NCBI RefSeq assembly: GCF_012396235.1
Contig: NZ_JAAXPA010000028.1
Span: 1 to 64,000, forward strand
DNA from: Rhodococcus opacus
GTDB taxonomy: Bacteria > Actinomycetota > Actinomycetes > Mycobacteriales > Mycobacteriaceae
DNA: 64,000 bases
Direction of reading: 5' to 3'
Part shown: positions 49,227 to 61,077 of the stretch, one piece after another
Layout: every line of letters begins with the position of its first letter
Position numbering within the stretch: the first letter of the stretch is position 1
The notes under the pieces: model-generated
Databases searched by the model: none
The model's input: only the letters and a program-made list of their open reading frames with translations
What the model was told of the DNA's origin: nothing
Made by a program: the position numbers and the translations under genes

Positions 49227-49756
49227 TTCGAACCACCCTCGGGGAGATCGGTGAGCTCGGTCCGGGTACGGCGCAGCGTGCCGTGGTCGGTGACCTCGTA
49301 ATAGGACATGGCCGACAGCGGCGGCGAGTAGGCGTGCACGCTCAGCGTCGGCGTCACCACCTCCGCCCCCGGTGCGTCCGGCGCCCGCACGACGTCGTGA
49401 ACCCAGCCGAGCGGGAACGAGGCCTGATCGCCTGCCTCGAGAGTGCGGTGACGCAGACGGTCACCCGCCCAACGGAACTCGGACAACGCGCCGCTGAGAA
49501 CGGTGAGCGCGCCGAAAGAGCCTGCGTGGTCGTGCAATTCGGTGTTCAGGTCGGGAACCCAGCTGATCAGCCAGACGTCGACGTCGTCGTCCGAGTAGAG
49601 CCGGGTCGACCAGCGCTCGTGGGTGGGCCAGCTCTGCGGGAGCAGGACGTCGTGGCGGCCGTCGAGGACCTCGGAAGCACCCTGGTCGGTGATGCGCAGC
49701 AGGTCAGCCGGGCGAAGACGGGTGGGTACAGATGCAGAAGAATACGTTGCGAGCAC
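49223..49756 (-). CDS. Cysteine dioxygenase family protein
   Basis: The 177-residue cupin has the iron-binding histidines in TELHDHAGSFGALTVLSG and a later SFPLGWVHDVVRAP, as in bacterial cysteine dioxygenases, which oxidise L-cysteine to cysteine sulfinate. I use GTG 49756, with GGGAG eight bases upstream. A frame to 49822 adds unsupported residues. It heads a two-gene unit with the rhodanese gene. Other thiol substrates such as 3-mercaptopropionate cannot be excluded. Confidence 0.83.
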   Translation of the reverse strand: MLATYSSASVPTRLRPADLLRITDQGASEVLDGRHDVLLPQSWPTHERWSTRLYSDDDVDVWLISWVPDLNTELHDHAGSFGALTVLSGALSEFRWAGDRLRHRTLEAGDQASFPLGWVHDVVRAPDAPGAEVVTPTLSVHAYSPPLSAMSYYEVTDHGTLRRTRTELTDLPEGGSK

Positions 49757-49878
49757 GAGAGAGACTCCCAGAAGTGTGAATTGGTCAAGGCAGCGTTCAG
49801 CCTCGACAACACTCCTGAGCACTCGTGCAGAGATTCACGGGGACCATTCTGACATAACTTCCGCGAAGAGGGAACCCA

Positions 49879-50694
49879 TCACTCGAGCGGGCTGCGACGC
49901 GCCCCCCGGCGAGCCTGATTCCGCTCGTAGACCAGGCGCAGCCCTTCGAGCGTGAGATCCGGTTCGTGCTCGTCGACGGTTTCCGTCTCGGGCATGATCA
50001 GCGGCGCGCGGTCACCGGTCGCGATCACCACCACGTCGGAACCGGAGAAGGCGGGCAGTTCCTTGCGCACGCGGCGGACCAGCCCGTCGACGAGCCCGGC
50101 GAAACCGAACACCGCACCCGACTGCATGCACTCGACGGTATTCTTGCCGACGACGGAGCGGGGCCGCACCAGTTCGACCTTGCGCAGAGCCGCCGACTGC
50201 GACGCGAGTGCGTCCGAGGAGATCTCGAGGCCCGGCGCGATGGCGCCGCCGAGGAACTCGCCCTTGGCGGACACGACGTCGACGCACGTGGACGTCCCGA
50301 AGTCGACCACGATGCACGGTGCGTCGTAGAGGTGATGCGCCGCAAGACTGTTCACGATCCGGTCGGCGCCCACCTCCTTGGGGTTGTCGACGAGCAGCGG
50401 AACACCGGTTCGCACCCCGGGTTCCACCAGCACGTGCGGAACGTGCCCCCAGTACCGCGTCAGCATCACGCGGATCTCCCGCAGCACCGACGGCACCGTC
50501 GACAGCGCGGATACACCGGTGATCTGATCGGTGTGCGCGCCGAGGAGCCCCCGGAAGATCAGGGCCAGCTCGTCGGCCGTCATCCTCGCGTCGGTGCGCA
50601 TCCGCCAGTCCTGCACCAACTTCGAGTTTTCACCGGTACCGGTGAACAGACCGAGAACGATGTTCGTGTTCCGGACGTCGACGGTGAGGAGCAT
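49879..50694 (-). CDS. coaX: Type III pantothenate kinase
   Basis: The 271-residue ASKHA-fold enzyme phosphorylates pantothenate, the first CoA step. Landmarks are [17 protein letters not shown] (phosphate 1 loop, aspartate), [33 protein letters not shown] and [15 protein letters not shown]. It follows panD by three bases, so panC-panD-coaX make and then activate pantothenate in one operon. Confidence 0.95.
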   Translation of the reverse strand: MLLTVDVRNTNIVLGLFTGTGENSKLVQDWRMRTDARMTADELALIFRGLLGAHTDQITGVSALSTVPSVLREIRVMLTRYWGHVPHVLVEPGVRTGVPLLVDNPKEVGADRIVNSLAAHHLYDAPCIVVDFGTSTCVDVVSAKGEFLGGAIAPGLEISSDALASQSAALRKVELVRPRSVVGKNTVECMQSGAVFGFAGLVDGLVRRVRKELPAFSGSDVVVIATGDRAPLIMPETETVDEHEPDLTLEGLRLVYERNQARRGARRSPLE

Positions 50695-50697
50695 GGG

Positions 50698-51144
50698 TTA
50701 CACCAAACTGGATTCGCGCTCGGCGTCGAGCGTCGACAGCATGCGCGGGGTGATGAGACCGGAGCCCTCCGGCGCGTGCGCCGGGTCGGCACCGAGCTCG
50801 ATCGGCGAGTTGGCGGCGTCGACGAACACGACGCGCGGCTCGTAGTCGCGCACCTCCTGCTCGTTCATGACGCCGTAGGCGATGAGGATGACGAGGTCGC
50901 CGGGCTTGACCAGATGCGCTGCCGCACCGTTGATCCCGATGACGCCACTTCCCCGCTCGCCGGCGATCACATAGGTTTCGAGCCGCGCGCCGTTGTCGAT
51001 GTCGACGATGCACACCTGCTCGCCCTCGAGGAGGTCGGCGGCGTCCATCAGATCCTGGTCGACCGTCACCGAGCCCACGTAGTGCAGGTCGGCGTGTGTG
51101 ACGGTGGCGCGGTGGATCTTCGACTTCATCATGGTGCGAAACAT
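50698..51144 (-). CDS. panD: Aspartate 1-decarboxylase precursor
   Basis: The 148-residue proenzyme supplies beta-alanine for pantothenate. It self-cleaves between Gly24 and Ser25 in [11 protein letters not shown] to form the pyruvoyl group. Lys9 ([10 protein letters not shown]), and downstream [20 protein letters not shown] and LILIAYGVM, are conserved. ATG 51144 lies 18 bases after the panC stop. Confidence 0.95.
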   Translation of the reverse strand: MFRTMMKSKIHRATVTHADLHYVGSVTVDQDLMDAADLLEGEQVCIVDIDNGARLETYVIAGERGSGVIGINGAAAHLVKPGDLVILIAYGVMNEQEVRDYEPRVVFVDAANSPIELGADPAHAPEGSGLITPRMLSTLDAERESSLV

Positions 51145-51162
51145 GTTCCGGTCCTTACTCTT

Positions 51163-52104
51163 CTAGCGGGAAAGAAGTTCTGTGGCCGCGCCCGACGGTG
51201 GTTCGGCGTCGCGTTCGAGGAAACCGGTGCCGACGGCGACACCGACGTTGTCGATCAATCGGGTGGTTCCGAGCTTGGCGGCGACGAGCAGCCGGCCGTC
51301 GCCTCGTTCGGGGGCGGGGCCGAGATCGACGCCCCGCACTTCGAGGTAGTCGACCTCCACCTCCGGGACGGAGGCCAGCACCTCGCGCGCGGTGGCCAGG
51401 ATCGCCTCGGCGCCACCGGCCGCGGCGTGGGCGCCGGCGATGAGCGCCGCGGACAGTGCCGTCGCCGCGGTGCGCTGCGCCTCGTCGAGGTAGCGGTTGC
51501 GCGAGGACAGTGCCAGCCCGTCGTGTTCACGCACCGTGGGCACGCCGAAGATCCGGACGTCGAAGTTCAGGTCGGTCACCATCTGCCGGATCAGCGTCAG
51601 CTGCTGGTAGTCCTTCTCGCCGAAATACGCGACGTTCGGCGCCGCGATCTGCAGCAGCTTGGCGACGACGGTGAGCATGCCCGCGAAGTGCGTCGGCCGG
51701 GACGCGCCCTCCAGCTCGGCACCCAGCGGTCCGGGATGGATCGTGGTCCGCGGTCCTGTCGGGTACATGGTGGCTGCGGTGGGCACGAACGCCAGCTCGA
51801 CTCCGGCCTCGCGCAGCAGTTCGAGATCGGCGTCGAGGGTGCGCGGGTAGGCGTCGAGGTCTTCACCGGCACCGAACTGCAACGGGTTGACGAAGATCGA
51901 GACGATCACCACCGCACCGGTGAGCTTGGCCTGCCGCACCAGTTCCAGGTGACCCGTGTGGAGGGCTCCCATCGTCGGCACGAGCGCGACCTGGCGGCCG
52001 ACACCGCGGAGCGCCTTCGAGACCCGGGTCAGCACGTTCGGGTCGTGGTGCACGGTCAGTTCGCCGCGCTTGTATCCGCCCTGCAGATCGCTCACGGAAC
52101 TCAC
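51163..52104 (-). CDS. panC: Pantothenate synthetase
   Basis: The 313-residue adenylate-forming enzyme joins pantoate to beta-alanine. The nucleotide-binding HIGH-like motif is in [39 protein letters not shown] and [10 protein letters not shown] (KMSKS-like) are also conserved. A short N-terminal extension ([16 protein letters not shown]) is present. The ATG overlaps the stop of the upstream Rossmann/DUF2520 gene. Confidence 0.95.
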   Translation of the reverse strand: MSSVSDLQGGYKRGELTVHHDPNVLTRVSKALRGVGRQVALVPTMGALHTGHLELVRQAKLTGAVVIVSIFVNPLQFGAGEDLDAYPRTLDADLELLREAGVELAFVPTAATMYPTGPRTTIHPGPLGAELEGASRPTHFAGMLTVVAKLLQIAAPNVAYFGEKDYQQLTLIRQMVTDLNFDVRIFGVPTVREHDGLALSSRNRYLDEAQRTAATALSAALIAGAHAAAGGAEAILATAREVLASVPEVEVDYLEVRGVDLGPAPERGDGRLLVAAKLGTTRLIDNVGVAVGTGFLERDAEPPSGAATELLSR

Positions 52105-53027
52105 CTCCGGTCTTCCAGGATTTCCAGCAGTTCAGGTGTCGCGCCGGCGCGTTGCGCCGACCTCAGAGACAGGGCACGGTAGCCGGCCGCGATCCGCGGA
52201 TCGACCTCTTCGAGTACCCGCAGATGCGTGGCAACCGCTTCCGAATCGCCCCGCGCGACCGGCCCGGTCAGTGCCGACGGCCCGCGCCGCAGGGCGTTGT
52301 CGAGCGCCGCGGAGAGCAGCGGCTGGAGGACTCGTTCGGCCAGGCCGTTCGGATCGTCGCCGATCAGCTCCTGGCCGAGCAGTTCCTGGCCTTCGAGGGC
52401 GACGCGCAGCGCGGCCACGGCGTCGACGACGAGCGTCACCAGGTGGTTGCTGCCGTGCGCGAGGGCGGCGTGGTATAGCGGTCGCATGTCCTCGCGGACC
52501 CGGACGGGCTCGCCGCCGATCTCGAGGACCAGCGACTGTGCGATCGCGTAACCGATGTCGTCGGCGGCAGTGATGCCGAAACAGGCGGACGCGAGACGGA
52601 CGGTGTCCTCGTCGTGCCCGGTGAACGTCATTGCGGGGTGAATCGCGAGCGGAACGACGCCCTGCTCGGTGAGGGGGTCGAGGATCCCGATGCCGTTCGC
52701 GCCGGAGGTGTGCGCCACGATCGCGCGACTCGGCACCGCACGGGTGGAGGCCAACCCCGCGATCAGTGACGGCAGTTCGGCGTCGGGGACGGCGAGAATG
52801 AGCAGCTCGGAGCGGGCCGCGACCTCGGCCACCGGCAGAATCTCGGTCTCGGGGAGCCGGGTCCGTGCCCGGTGACGTGAAGCGTCGGAGACAGCCGAGC
52901 AGGCGACGACGACGTGACCCGCCCGCTCCAACGCGGCACCGATTGCTGTACCGACCCGGCCGGCGGAGACGATTCCTACCGTCAACCTCGCAGGCGCAGG
53001 GCCATTAGTGATCCCGAAAGAGGTCAC
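52101..53027 (-). CDS. Rossmann-fold/DUF2520 protein (Rv3603c-like), probable NAD(P)-dependent reductase
   Basis: The 308-residue protein has an N-terminal NAD(P) fold with [20 protein letters not shown] and [24 protein letters not shown]2520-type helical C-terminal domain contains [20 protein letters not shown]. Its constant location before panC suggests a link with pantoate supply, such as ketopantoate reduction, but this is inference. GTG 53027 is chosen. A longer frame to 53141 has no ribosome site. Confidence 0.8.
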   Translation of the reverse strand: MTSFGITNGPAPARLTVGIVSAGRVGTAIGAALERAGHVVVACSAVSDASRHRARTRLPETEILPVAEVAARSELLILAVPDAELPSLIAGLASTRAVPSRAIVAHTSGANGIGILDPLTEQGVVPLAIHPAMTFTGHDEDTVRLASACFGITAADDIGYAIAQSLVLEIGGEPVRVREDMRPLYHAALAHGSNHLVTLVVDAVAALRVALEGQELLGQELIGDDPNGLAERVLQPLLSAALDNALRRGPSALTGPVARGDSEAVATHLRVLEEVDPRIAAGYRALSLRSAQRAGATPELLEILEDRR

Positions 53028-53174
53028 CTTCGTCCTCTCGTTCGTTCCAGTCCCGCTCGGCGGGTACCAGACGTTCCAGGGTGAGGATAGCCCGGCTCGA
53101 ACGCACCCCGCCATGCGCCGGCAGAGTGATATATGCCTCACACGATGCGGGTTGATCCTCGGGCGCGTCCGGCC

Positions 53175-54131
53175 TTACTCGGCCCGGCGACGCCGGCCAC
53201 CGGTGCTCTGGCCGGTCCCGGATGCCGACTGCATGTTGGCCATGATCTCGGCGACGGACAGCCCGTTCGAGTGCGCACCCGACGGTTCGTCGTCCTCGGG
53301 CGCCCGACGGCGGCCCTGCCGCGCTTCGGGCTCTGCCTCAGCCTCTGCCTCTGCCTCTGAGTCGGGCTCGGGGACCGATTCGGGCTCGACCGGGGCGACA
53401 GGCTCCGGCTCGGGTGCCGGCCGGGTCTCGGCAACCGGCTCGGGCTCCGGTTCCGGTTCGACCTCGATCTCGGGTTCGGTCTGCCCGGCGTAGGCGGGTT
53501 CCACGATGGACGTCTCGGCGGTGACCGGATCGTCGTCCGGATTCGCGAAGTGGTGAGAAGACTGGGCGGAACCGCTCTGATGCCCGGCCCCGGCGGCATG
53601 CCCTGCTCCCGGGATGTACAGGCCCGACGCAGCCGGCTGATAGCTGCTGTACGACCCGCCTGCGAGTTCCTGCACACGCGTCGAATCCGCCCGCAGCGCA
53701 ATCCGTTCGGTCGGCATCGCGCCGTCGAACAGGGCCTCGAGATTCTTGCGGAGCGACGCGAGTTCGGCACGCAGCGCGGCGAGTTCTTCGGCGTCGGCGC
53801 GCACGTCGCTGCGCACCCGCTTCTCGACGGTGAGCTCGTATTCGCGCCGTGCCGAGATCTCCCGCTCGAGCTGCAACTCATAGACGGTCTGCAGGTCGTT
53901 GACCTTCGCCTTGTCGAGCGCCGACTCGCGCCGGTACTTCGTCATGGCGATGGCACCGACCGTGGCAGCCCACAGCGCGGCGACCAGGCCCACTCGCAGG
54001 AGTTGGACGCTGTCGCTGAAGATCAGGAAGAGGGACGCGATCACCGCGAGGGCGAGCAACCCCGCAACGATCATCTGGCTCGCGCTGCGCTTGTTGCGGC
54101 GCGCAGACTTGAGGCGACCAGGATTCGTCAT
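53175..54131 (-). CDS. DUF6779-like membrane protein with acidic, proline-rich tail (Rv3604c-like)
   Basis: The 318-residue protein has two N-terminal membrane helices (QMIVAGLLALAVIASLFLIF and VGLVAALWAATVGAIAM). A cytoplasmic coiled coil follows (YELQLEREISARREYELTVE; LAALRAELASLRKNLEALFD). The low-complexity tail has long runs of Glu-Pro and Glu-Ala repeats. The C-terminus GLSVAEIMANMQ is conserved-looking and may bind a partner. ATG 54131 is the start. The order between folK/DUF3180 and panC is the mycobacterial one. Function is unknown. Confidence 0.75.
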   Translation of the reverse strand: MTNPGRLKSARRNKRSASQMIVAGLLALAVIASLFLIFSDSVQLLRVGLVAALWAATVGAIAMTKYRRESALDKAKVNDLQTVYELQLEREISARREYELTVEKRVRSDVRADAEELAALRAELASLRKNLEALFDGAMPTERIALRADSTRVQELAGGSYSSYQPAASGLYIPGAGHAAGAGHQSGSAQSSHHFANPDDDPVTAETSIVEPAYAGQTEPEIEVEPEPEPEPVAETRPAPEPEPVAPVEPESVPEPDSEAEAEAEAEPEARQGRRRAPEDDEPSGAHSNGLSVAEIMANMQSASGTGQSTGGRRRRAE

Positions 54132-54201
54132 GGTGCCAGGGTACTTGGCCGCGAAGGGTGCACCGCGCATTCCGTCGGACCTGCGGCGATCCTCCATGTC
54201 C

Positions 54202-54693
54202 TCAATGCGCCGGCTCGTCCGAGGGGTCGTCGGGGGTGCGGCAGCAGTGTTCCAGCCACAGTGCCGCGCCGACGAGGGCCAGTGCGGCGACGAGGCCCAC
54301 CCACGCGCCGGGAGTGTCCGAGCCCGCGGCCCGGAGCACCGAACGCTGCGGAAGCAGGTACAGCAGGAAGCCGCCCCACACCCCGGCCGTCGCGGCACCG
54401 ACGAGCGCGGACGCCTTGGCTAGCGCCGCCACCCGGGCGGCGGTGATCGGGTGCAGCTGACGCGGTCCGTCGCCCACCTGATGGTTGCTGACCCGGGATC
54501 GCACCATGAACGCGAGCACGACCTCGATCAGCGCGACCGGATACAGCGACGCCCCGGCGTACACGGGAATCGGCGGAAACGAACCGTAGAACACACGGAC
54601 CAGAATCCAGGTGGCGGCGACGGCGAGAGCGGCCAGGAACAGCAGATCCCAGATCCGGGTGGGTTTCATCGTGCCCGTCGGTTCCGGCTTCAT
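54202..54693 (-). CDS. DUF3180 membrane protein (Rv3605c-like)
   Basis: The 163-residue protein has four membrane helices ([72 protein letters not shown]) and the segment [20 protein letters not shown] between. It belongs to the DUF3180 family found after folK in actinobacteria. ATG 54693 overlaps the folK stop (ATGA); an internal ATG at 54669 is the alternative. Function is unknown. Confidence 0.82.
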   Translation of the reverse strand: MKPEPTGTMKPTRIWDLLFLAALAVAATWILVRVFYGSFPPIPVYAGASLYPVALIEVVLAFMVRSRVSNHQVGDGPRQLHPITAARVAALAKASALVGAATAGVWGGFLLYLLPQRSVLRAAGSDTPGAWVGLVAALALVGAALWLEHCCRTPDDPSDEPAH

Positions 54694-55202
54694 CGCGACC
54701 GCCGGTCCAGAACGAGCTGCGTCCGGTGCACACCGGCGCGTTCCTCGTCGCCCAGCAGTGGCAGCAGCGCGTCCACCCGGGTCGTAGTCCCGTCGACCGG
54801 CAGCACGGCGTCGGGTTCGACGTCCAGCCACGGAATCAGCACGAAGGCACGCTCGTGCGCTCTCGGGTGCGGCAACGTCAGTTCCGGGTCGTCGCTGCGG
54901 ACGTCGTCGCACGTGACGACGTCGACGTCGAGCGTGCGCGGGCCCCACCGTTCGATCCGCACCCGGTCGGCGGCAACCTCCAGTTCCTGCCCGCGCCGCA
55001 GCCAGCCGTAACCGTCGAGTGCGGGATCGTCGACGACGAGGACCGCGTTGAGGAAGTCCTGCTGCTCGACACCGCCCCACGGCGCCGTCGAATACACCGG
55101 AGAGACCGCCACGACCGCGTCGCCCAGACCGTCGAGAACGGACTGCAGATGGGCGAGGCTGTCGCCGACGTTCGACCCGATCGACAACACCGCGCGACTC
55201 AT
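54690..55202 (-). CDS. folK: 2-amino-4-hydroxy-6-hydroxymethyldihydropteridine diphosphokinase
   Basis: The 170-residue enzyme transfers pyrophosphate from ATP to hydroxymethyldihydropterin. [20 protein letters not shown] opens the protein. [16 protein letters not shown] and [18 protein letters not shown] are the family signatures with metal-binding aspartates. ATG 55202 overlaps the folB stop. It is the third pterin gene after folP and folB. Confidence 0.96.
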   Translation of the reverse strand: MSRAVLSIGSNVGDSLAHLQSVLDGLGDAVVAVSPVYSTAPWGGVEQQDFLNAVLVVDDPALDGYGWLRRGQELEVAADRVRIERWGPRTLDVDVVTCDDVRSDDPELTLPHPRAHERAFVLIPWLDVEPDAVLPVDGTTTRVDALLPLLGDEERAGVHRTQLVLDRRSR

Positions 55203-55561
55203 GGCCGCGACCTGTGCGCGACCACCGCGACGTCCGCGAAGGTCAGCGGGATCGGCGCGGACGGCTTGTGCAACACCACCTCGGTGCGCCGGACACGAGG
55301 GTCGGTCATCACCCCGTCCGCGATCTCCGCGGCGACGGTCTCGATGAGGTCCCGTGAGGGTCCCGCGACGATCGCGGCCGCGCGCTCGGCCAGTCCGCCG
55401 TAGTCGAGGGTGTCGTCGAGGTCGTCCGATGCGGCGGCGGGGGCGAGGTCCATCCAGACGGTGATGTCGACGTAGAAGTCCTGACCGTCCCGCTTCTCGT
55501 GTTCGAAGACGCCGTGATTGCCACGAACCTTCAAGCCGCGCAACTCGATTCGATCACTCAC
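55199..55561 (-). CDS. folB: Dihydroneopterin aldolase
   Basis: The 120-residue enzyme cleaves dihydroneopterin to hydroxymethyldihydropterin and glycolaldehyde. [20 protein letters not shown] with the Glu/His pair, [15 protein letters not shown] and [14 protein letters not shown] are conserved. GTG 55561 is the start. It overlaps the folP stop by eight bases. Confidence 0.95.
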   Translation of the reverse strand: MSDRIELRGLKVRGNHGVFEHEKRDGQDFYVDITVWMDLAPAAASDDLDDTLDYGGLAERAAAIVAGPSRDLIETVAAEIADGVMTDPRVRRTEVVLHKPSAPIPLTFADVAVVAHRSRP

Positions 55562-56411
55562 GTCCGGCTGCACCCTTTGCCCAGGCCTCGGCGACCGCGA
55601 TGGCGTCGAGGGAACCCTGCGCGTCGTGCACGCGCACTCCCCACGCTCCGTGGGTGGCGGCGAGCGCCGAGACGACGGCGGTCGCGATCTCCCGGCCGGC
55701 GGGCGGGCGCGGTTCCCCGTCCGCATCCGCCAGCAGCGAACCCAGGAACCGCTTGCGGGACGCGCCGATCAGGACGGGGAATCCCAGCGCGTTGAACTCG
55801 GGCAGCGCCTTCAGCAGAGCCCAGTTGTGGTCGGCGTTCTTCGCGAATCCGAGACCCGGATCCAGCACCAGGGAACCCGGATCCACCCCGGCCTTCACGG
55901 CCAGGTCGACCTGGGTCATCAGTTCGTCCCGGACCTCACGGACCACGTCCTCGTAGTGGTCGGCGGTGCCGCGGTGCACGTAGTCGGCAGCCGAACGCCA
56001 GTGCATCAGGATCCACGGCACTCCGGCGTCCGCGACGACCGAGGCCATCGCCGCATCCGCACGGCCACCGGCGACGTCGTTGATGATCGACGCACCCGCC
56101 TCGATCGCGACCTCCGCGACCGACGCCCGCATCGTGTCCACGCTGACGCAGATGCCCTCGCCCACCAGGTCCGCGATCACAGGTGCGACGCGACCGGCTT
56201 CGACGTCGGGATCGACCCGCGCCGCGCCCGGCCGGGTGGACTCGCCGCCGACGTCGACGATGTCGACGCCGAGACGCTTCAGTTCCAGACCGCGCGCGAG
56301 CGCCGCGTCACGATCGAGGAAACGTCCGCCGTCGGAAAAGGAATCGGTGGTGACGTTCAGGACGCCCATCACCACGGTTCGGCCTGGCGCGGGCAACTCG
56401 ATCACGGTCAC
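55554..56411 (-). CDS. folP: Dihydropteroate synthase
   Basis: The 285-residue TIM barrel joins hydroxymethyldihydropterin pyrophosphate with p-aminobenzoate; it is the sulfonamide target. [52 protein letters not shown] and GASRKRFLG are the usual signatures. GTG 56411 overlaps the folE stop as GTGA. The frame upstream to 56531 overlaps folE and is not used. Confidence 0.96.
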   Translation of the reverse strand: MTVIELPAPGRTVVMGVLNVTTDSFSDGGRFLDRDAALARGLELKRLGVDIVDVGGESTRPGAARVDPDVEAGRVAPVIADLVGEGICVSVDTMRASVAEVAIEAGASIINDVAGGRADAAMASVVADAGVPWILMHWRSAADYVHRGTADHYEDVVREVRDELMTQVDLAVKAGVDPGSLVLDPGLGFAKNADHNWALLKALPEFNALGFPVLIGASRKRFLGSLLADADGEPRPPAGREIATAVVSALAATHGAWGVRVHDAQGSLDAIAVAEAWAKGAAGRE

Positions 56412-57025
56412 TTCCGCAGAATAAGGTCCAGAGCCTCGGAACGTGAGGCCGCGCTGGACTGGAGCAGACCACGCACCGCGGAGGTGGTGGTACTCGCACC
56501 AGGCTTGCGGATCCCCCGCATCGCCATGCACAGGTGCTCGGCCTCGATGACCACGATCGCACCGCGCGGGTCCAGCTTGCGCATGACAGCGTCGGCGATC
56601 TGGCTGGTCAGACGCTCCTGCACCTGCGGACGCTTGGCGTACAGGTCGACCACGCGCGCCAGCTTCGACAGGCCGGTCACCTTGCCCGTCTTACCGGGGA
56701 TGTACCCGACGTGGGCGACCCCGTGGAACGACACGAGATGGTGCTCACACGTGGAGTACAGCGGAATGTCGCGAACGAGCACCAGCTCCTGGTGCCCCTC
56801 GTCGAACGTCGTGTTCAGCACGGTGTCCGGGTCGGTGTAGAGGCCCGCGAAGACCTCGCGGTACGACCGCGCCACGCGGGCGGGCGTATCCCGGAGTCCG
56901 GGACGGTCCGGGTTTTCACCGATCGCGATCAGCAGTTCGCGCACCGCAGCTTCGGCACGCGGCTGATCGAACACCCGGCCTGTCTCGAGCGCCACGGGCT
57001 CACTACCGAGATGATTCACCGACAA
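56408..57025 (-). CDS. folE: GTP cyclohydrolase I
   Basis: The 205-residue enzyme converts GTP to dihydroneopterin triphosphate, the first folate step. Zinc ligands are in [13 protein letters not shown] and [33 protein letters not shown] is conserved. It begins the folE-folP-folB-folK operon, 60 bases after ftsH, so ftsH and fol genes may be partly co-transcribed. Confidence 0.96.
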   Translation of the reverse strand: MSVNHLGSEPVALETGRVFDQPRAEAAVRELLIAIGENPDRPGLRDTPARVARSYREVFAGLYTDPDTVLNTTFDEGHQELVLVRDIPLYSTCEHHLVSFHGVAHVGYIPGKTGKVTGLSKLARVVDLYAKRPQVQERLTSQIADAVMRKLDPRGAIVVIEAEHLCMAMRGIRKPGASTTTSAVRGLLQSSAASRSEALDLILRK

Positions 57026-57085
57026 CCGAAACTCCTCCAGTACCGGGACCGATCGTCCCGAAGCAACAGCCTAGTGTCGGGCGGA

Positions 57086-59356
<2,271 letters not shown>

Positions 59357-59566
59357 ACAGGTCGGCCGAGATGGCCGGTCCTTTCGAGAGTGCGGGTCTT
59401 CCGGGTGCGCCTTCCGGCTGCCAACCGGACAAACCAGGTTACCGCGAAGGCACCCCGGCGACTCCAGGTAGCAGCCAACCGCCGTTGGGAGCGGTCTCTT
59501 TCTTTCAACGCATGCGATTGCCCATCGGTTCCCTCGGACTCGATCCGGGTCCGAATGTGCGGGAGT

Positions 59567-60916
59567 TCACCGCGCGGGCGCGACCCTCGGCCAGCCGCCG
59601 CCCACCCGCTCGATGTGAGCGGCCAGGGCCAGGATCCTGGCCTCTCCTCCGGGCGGTGCCGCGATCTGCACGGCCAGCGGTGTGCCCGAGTGTGAGTGCG
59701 TGCCGACGGGCACACTCGCCGCGGGCCACCCGACGAGATTCCACAGCGCACTGAACGGGGCGTACCGCACGTTGGCCACGATGTTCGACAGCCACGACCG
59801 CTCGCTCCACGTCGTCGCCGCGAGCGGCGGCTGCGCGAGAGCGGGTGTGATCACCACGTCGTAGTTCTCGAAGAATGCGCGCAGCGACTCTTCGAGCCTG
59901 CCCACCTGCTCGGGGCGGACGAACCGGCCCAGCGCGCGGCCCACCGCGACGTGCCTGCGGGTCCGCGGCTGCAGTAGCCGCAGATCGAGCCCCTTCGCGT
60001 CGGCGGCCGTTCCCGCGGTCCAGCGGGCGAGAACGGGAAGCAGGTTGACCGGGTACGGCAACGTCGCAGGCTCGACGTCATGGCCCGAGCCGGTCAGTTC
60101 CCTGCCCGCGCGCACGGCCGCATCCCGCCACTGCGGATCGACCGTGGCCAGGAATGTCGGCGACCCTGCCGCCACCGCGATCCGCAGTGGTTCCGACGCG
60201 CCGATCCGCGCGAGTTCGGGCCGGTCGGCGAGGACGGACAGCATGAGAGCGGCGTCGTCGACGGTCGTGGCGATGGGCCCGTTCTCGGCCATCCCGAACC
60301 ACGAGGTGGCGCCGAGTTCGGACGGCACCACTCCCCTGCCCGGTTTGATACCGAACACTCCGCAGTTCGCGGAGGGGATGCGGATCGACCCCAGACCGTC
60401 GGTCCCGTGGGCCAGGGGCACCATCCCCGCGGCCACGGCGGCGGCCGCTCCCCCGGACGAACCCCCGCAGGTCCGCGACGGATTCCACGGATTGCGGGTG
60501 ATGTGGCCGGGCGCGTCGGTGGTTCCCCACACCGCCAGCTCGGGGAGGGTGGTCAGGCCGACGACCACCGCTCCCGCCGCCCGCAGTCGCGCGACGACCG
60601 GGTGATCGGAAACCTTCGGTTCGGCACTGGTCGCACCCGATCCCTCGCGCATCGGCAGTCCGGCCACGGAAATGACGTCCTTGATCGCGACGGGCACTCC
60701 TGCCAGCGGAAGCGTGGACAGATCCGGCCGGCGAGAGAGGGCGAGGGCGTCGGCTCGGGCCTGTTCGGCGAGGACCGTGACGAACGCCTGAATCTTCGGT
60801 TCACGCTCGTCGATGGCCGCGAGCGCGGCCTCGACATGCTCCATCGGGCTCGAGACGCCCGAGCGAACCTGCTCGGCGACGACGACGGCTGAGGTGAACG
60901 GGGAGTCCCCCATCAC
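59567..60916 (-). CDS. Amidase signature family enzyme
   Basis: The 449-residue enzyme has the Ser-cisSer-Lys set of the amidase signature family: catalytic Lys in PVAIKDVISVAG, cis-Ser in CGGSSGGAAAAVAAG, and the nucleophile Ser in GTDGLGSIRIPSANCGV. The second residue of the usual GGS is Leu here. Substrates may be aliphatic or aryl amides; no GatB/GatC lies near, so it is not the tRNA amidotransferase. ATG 60916 (or 60913) starts the gene. The 210 bases between it and ftsH contain the ftsH promoter. Confidence 0.88.
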   Translation of the reverse strand: MMGDSPFTSAVVVAEQVRSGVSSPMEHVEAALAAIDEREPKIQAFVTVLAEQARADALALSRRPDLSTLPLAGVPVAIKDVISVAGLPMREGSGATSAEPKVSDHPVVARLRAAGAVVVGLTTLPELAVWGTTDAPGHITRNPWNPSRTCGGSSGGAAAAVAAGMVPLAHGTDGLGSIRIPSANCGVFGIKPGRGVVPSELGATSWFGMAENGPIATTVDDAALMLSVLADRPELARIGASEPLRIAVAAGSPTFLATVDPQWRDAAVRAGRELTGSGHDVEPATLPYPVNLLPVLARWTAGTAADAKGLDLRLLQPRTRRHVAVGRALGRFVRPEQVGRLEESLRAFFENYDVVITPALAQPPLAATTWSERSWLSNIVANVRYAPFSALWNLVGWPAASVPVGTHSHSGTPLAVQIAAPPGGEARILALAAHIERVGGGWPRVAPAR

Positions 60917-61077
60917 CCGAGTATATGGTGCAGGGAAGCAGTCGTTTCGAGTATTCGCGCTGGATACAGTAGGTCTGCGGGGTTACCATTCGCTTGTCCC
61001 TGGATGGGACTCTTCACACCGCTCCAGACAACCTCGATGTGCCCAGAGAACCCGCCCAGTAGAACCCTCGATGTGCA

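Noticed and set aside
49966-52182. 738-codon open frame opposite coaX, panD and panC
   Set aside because: Crosses three real genes on the other strand and shows no family features.
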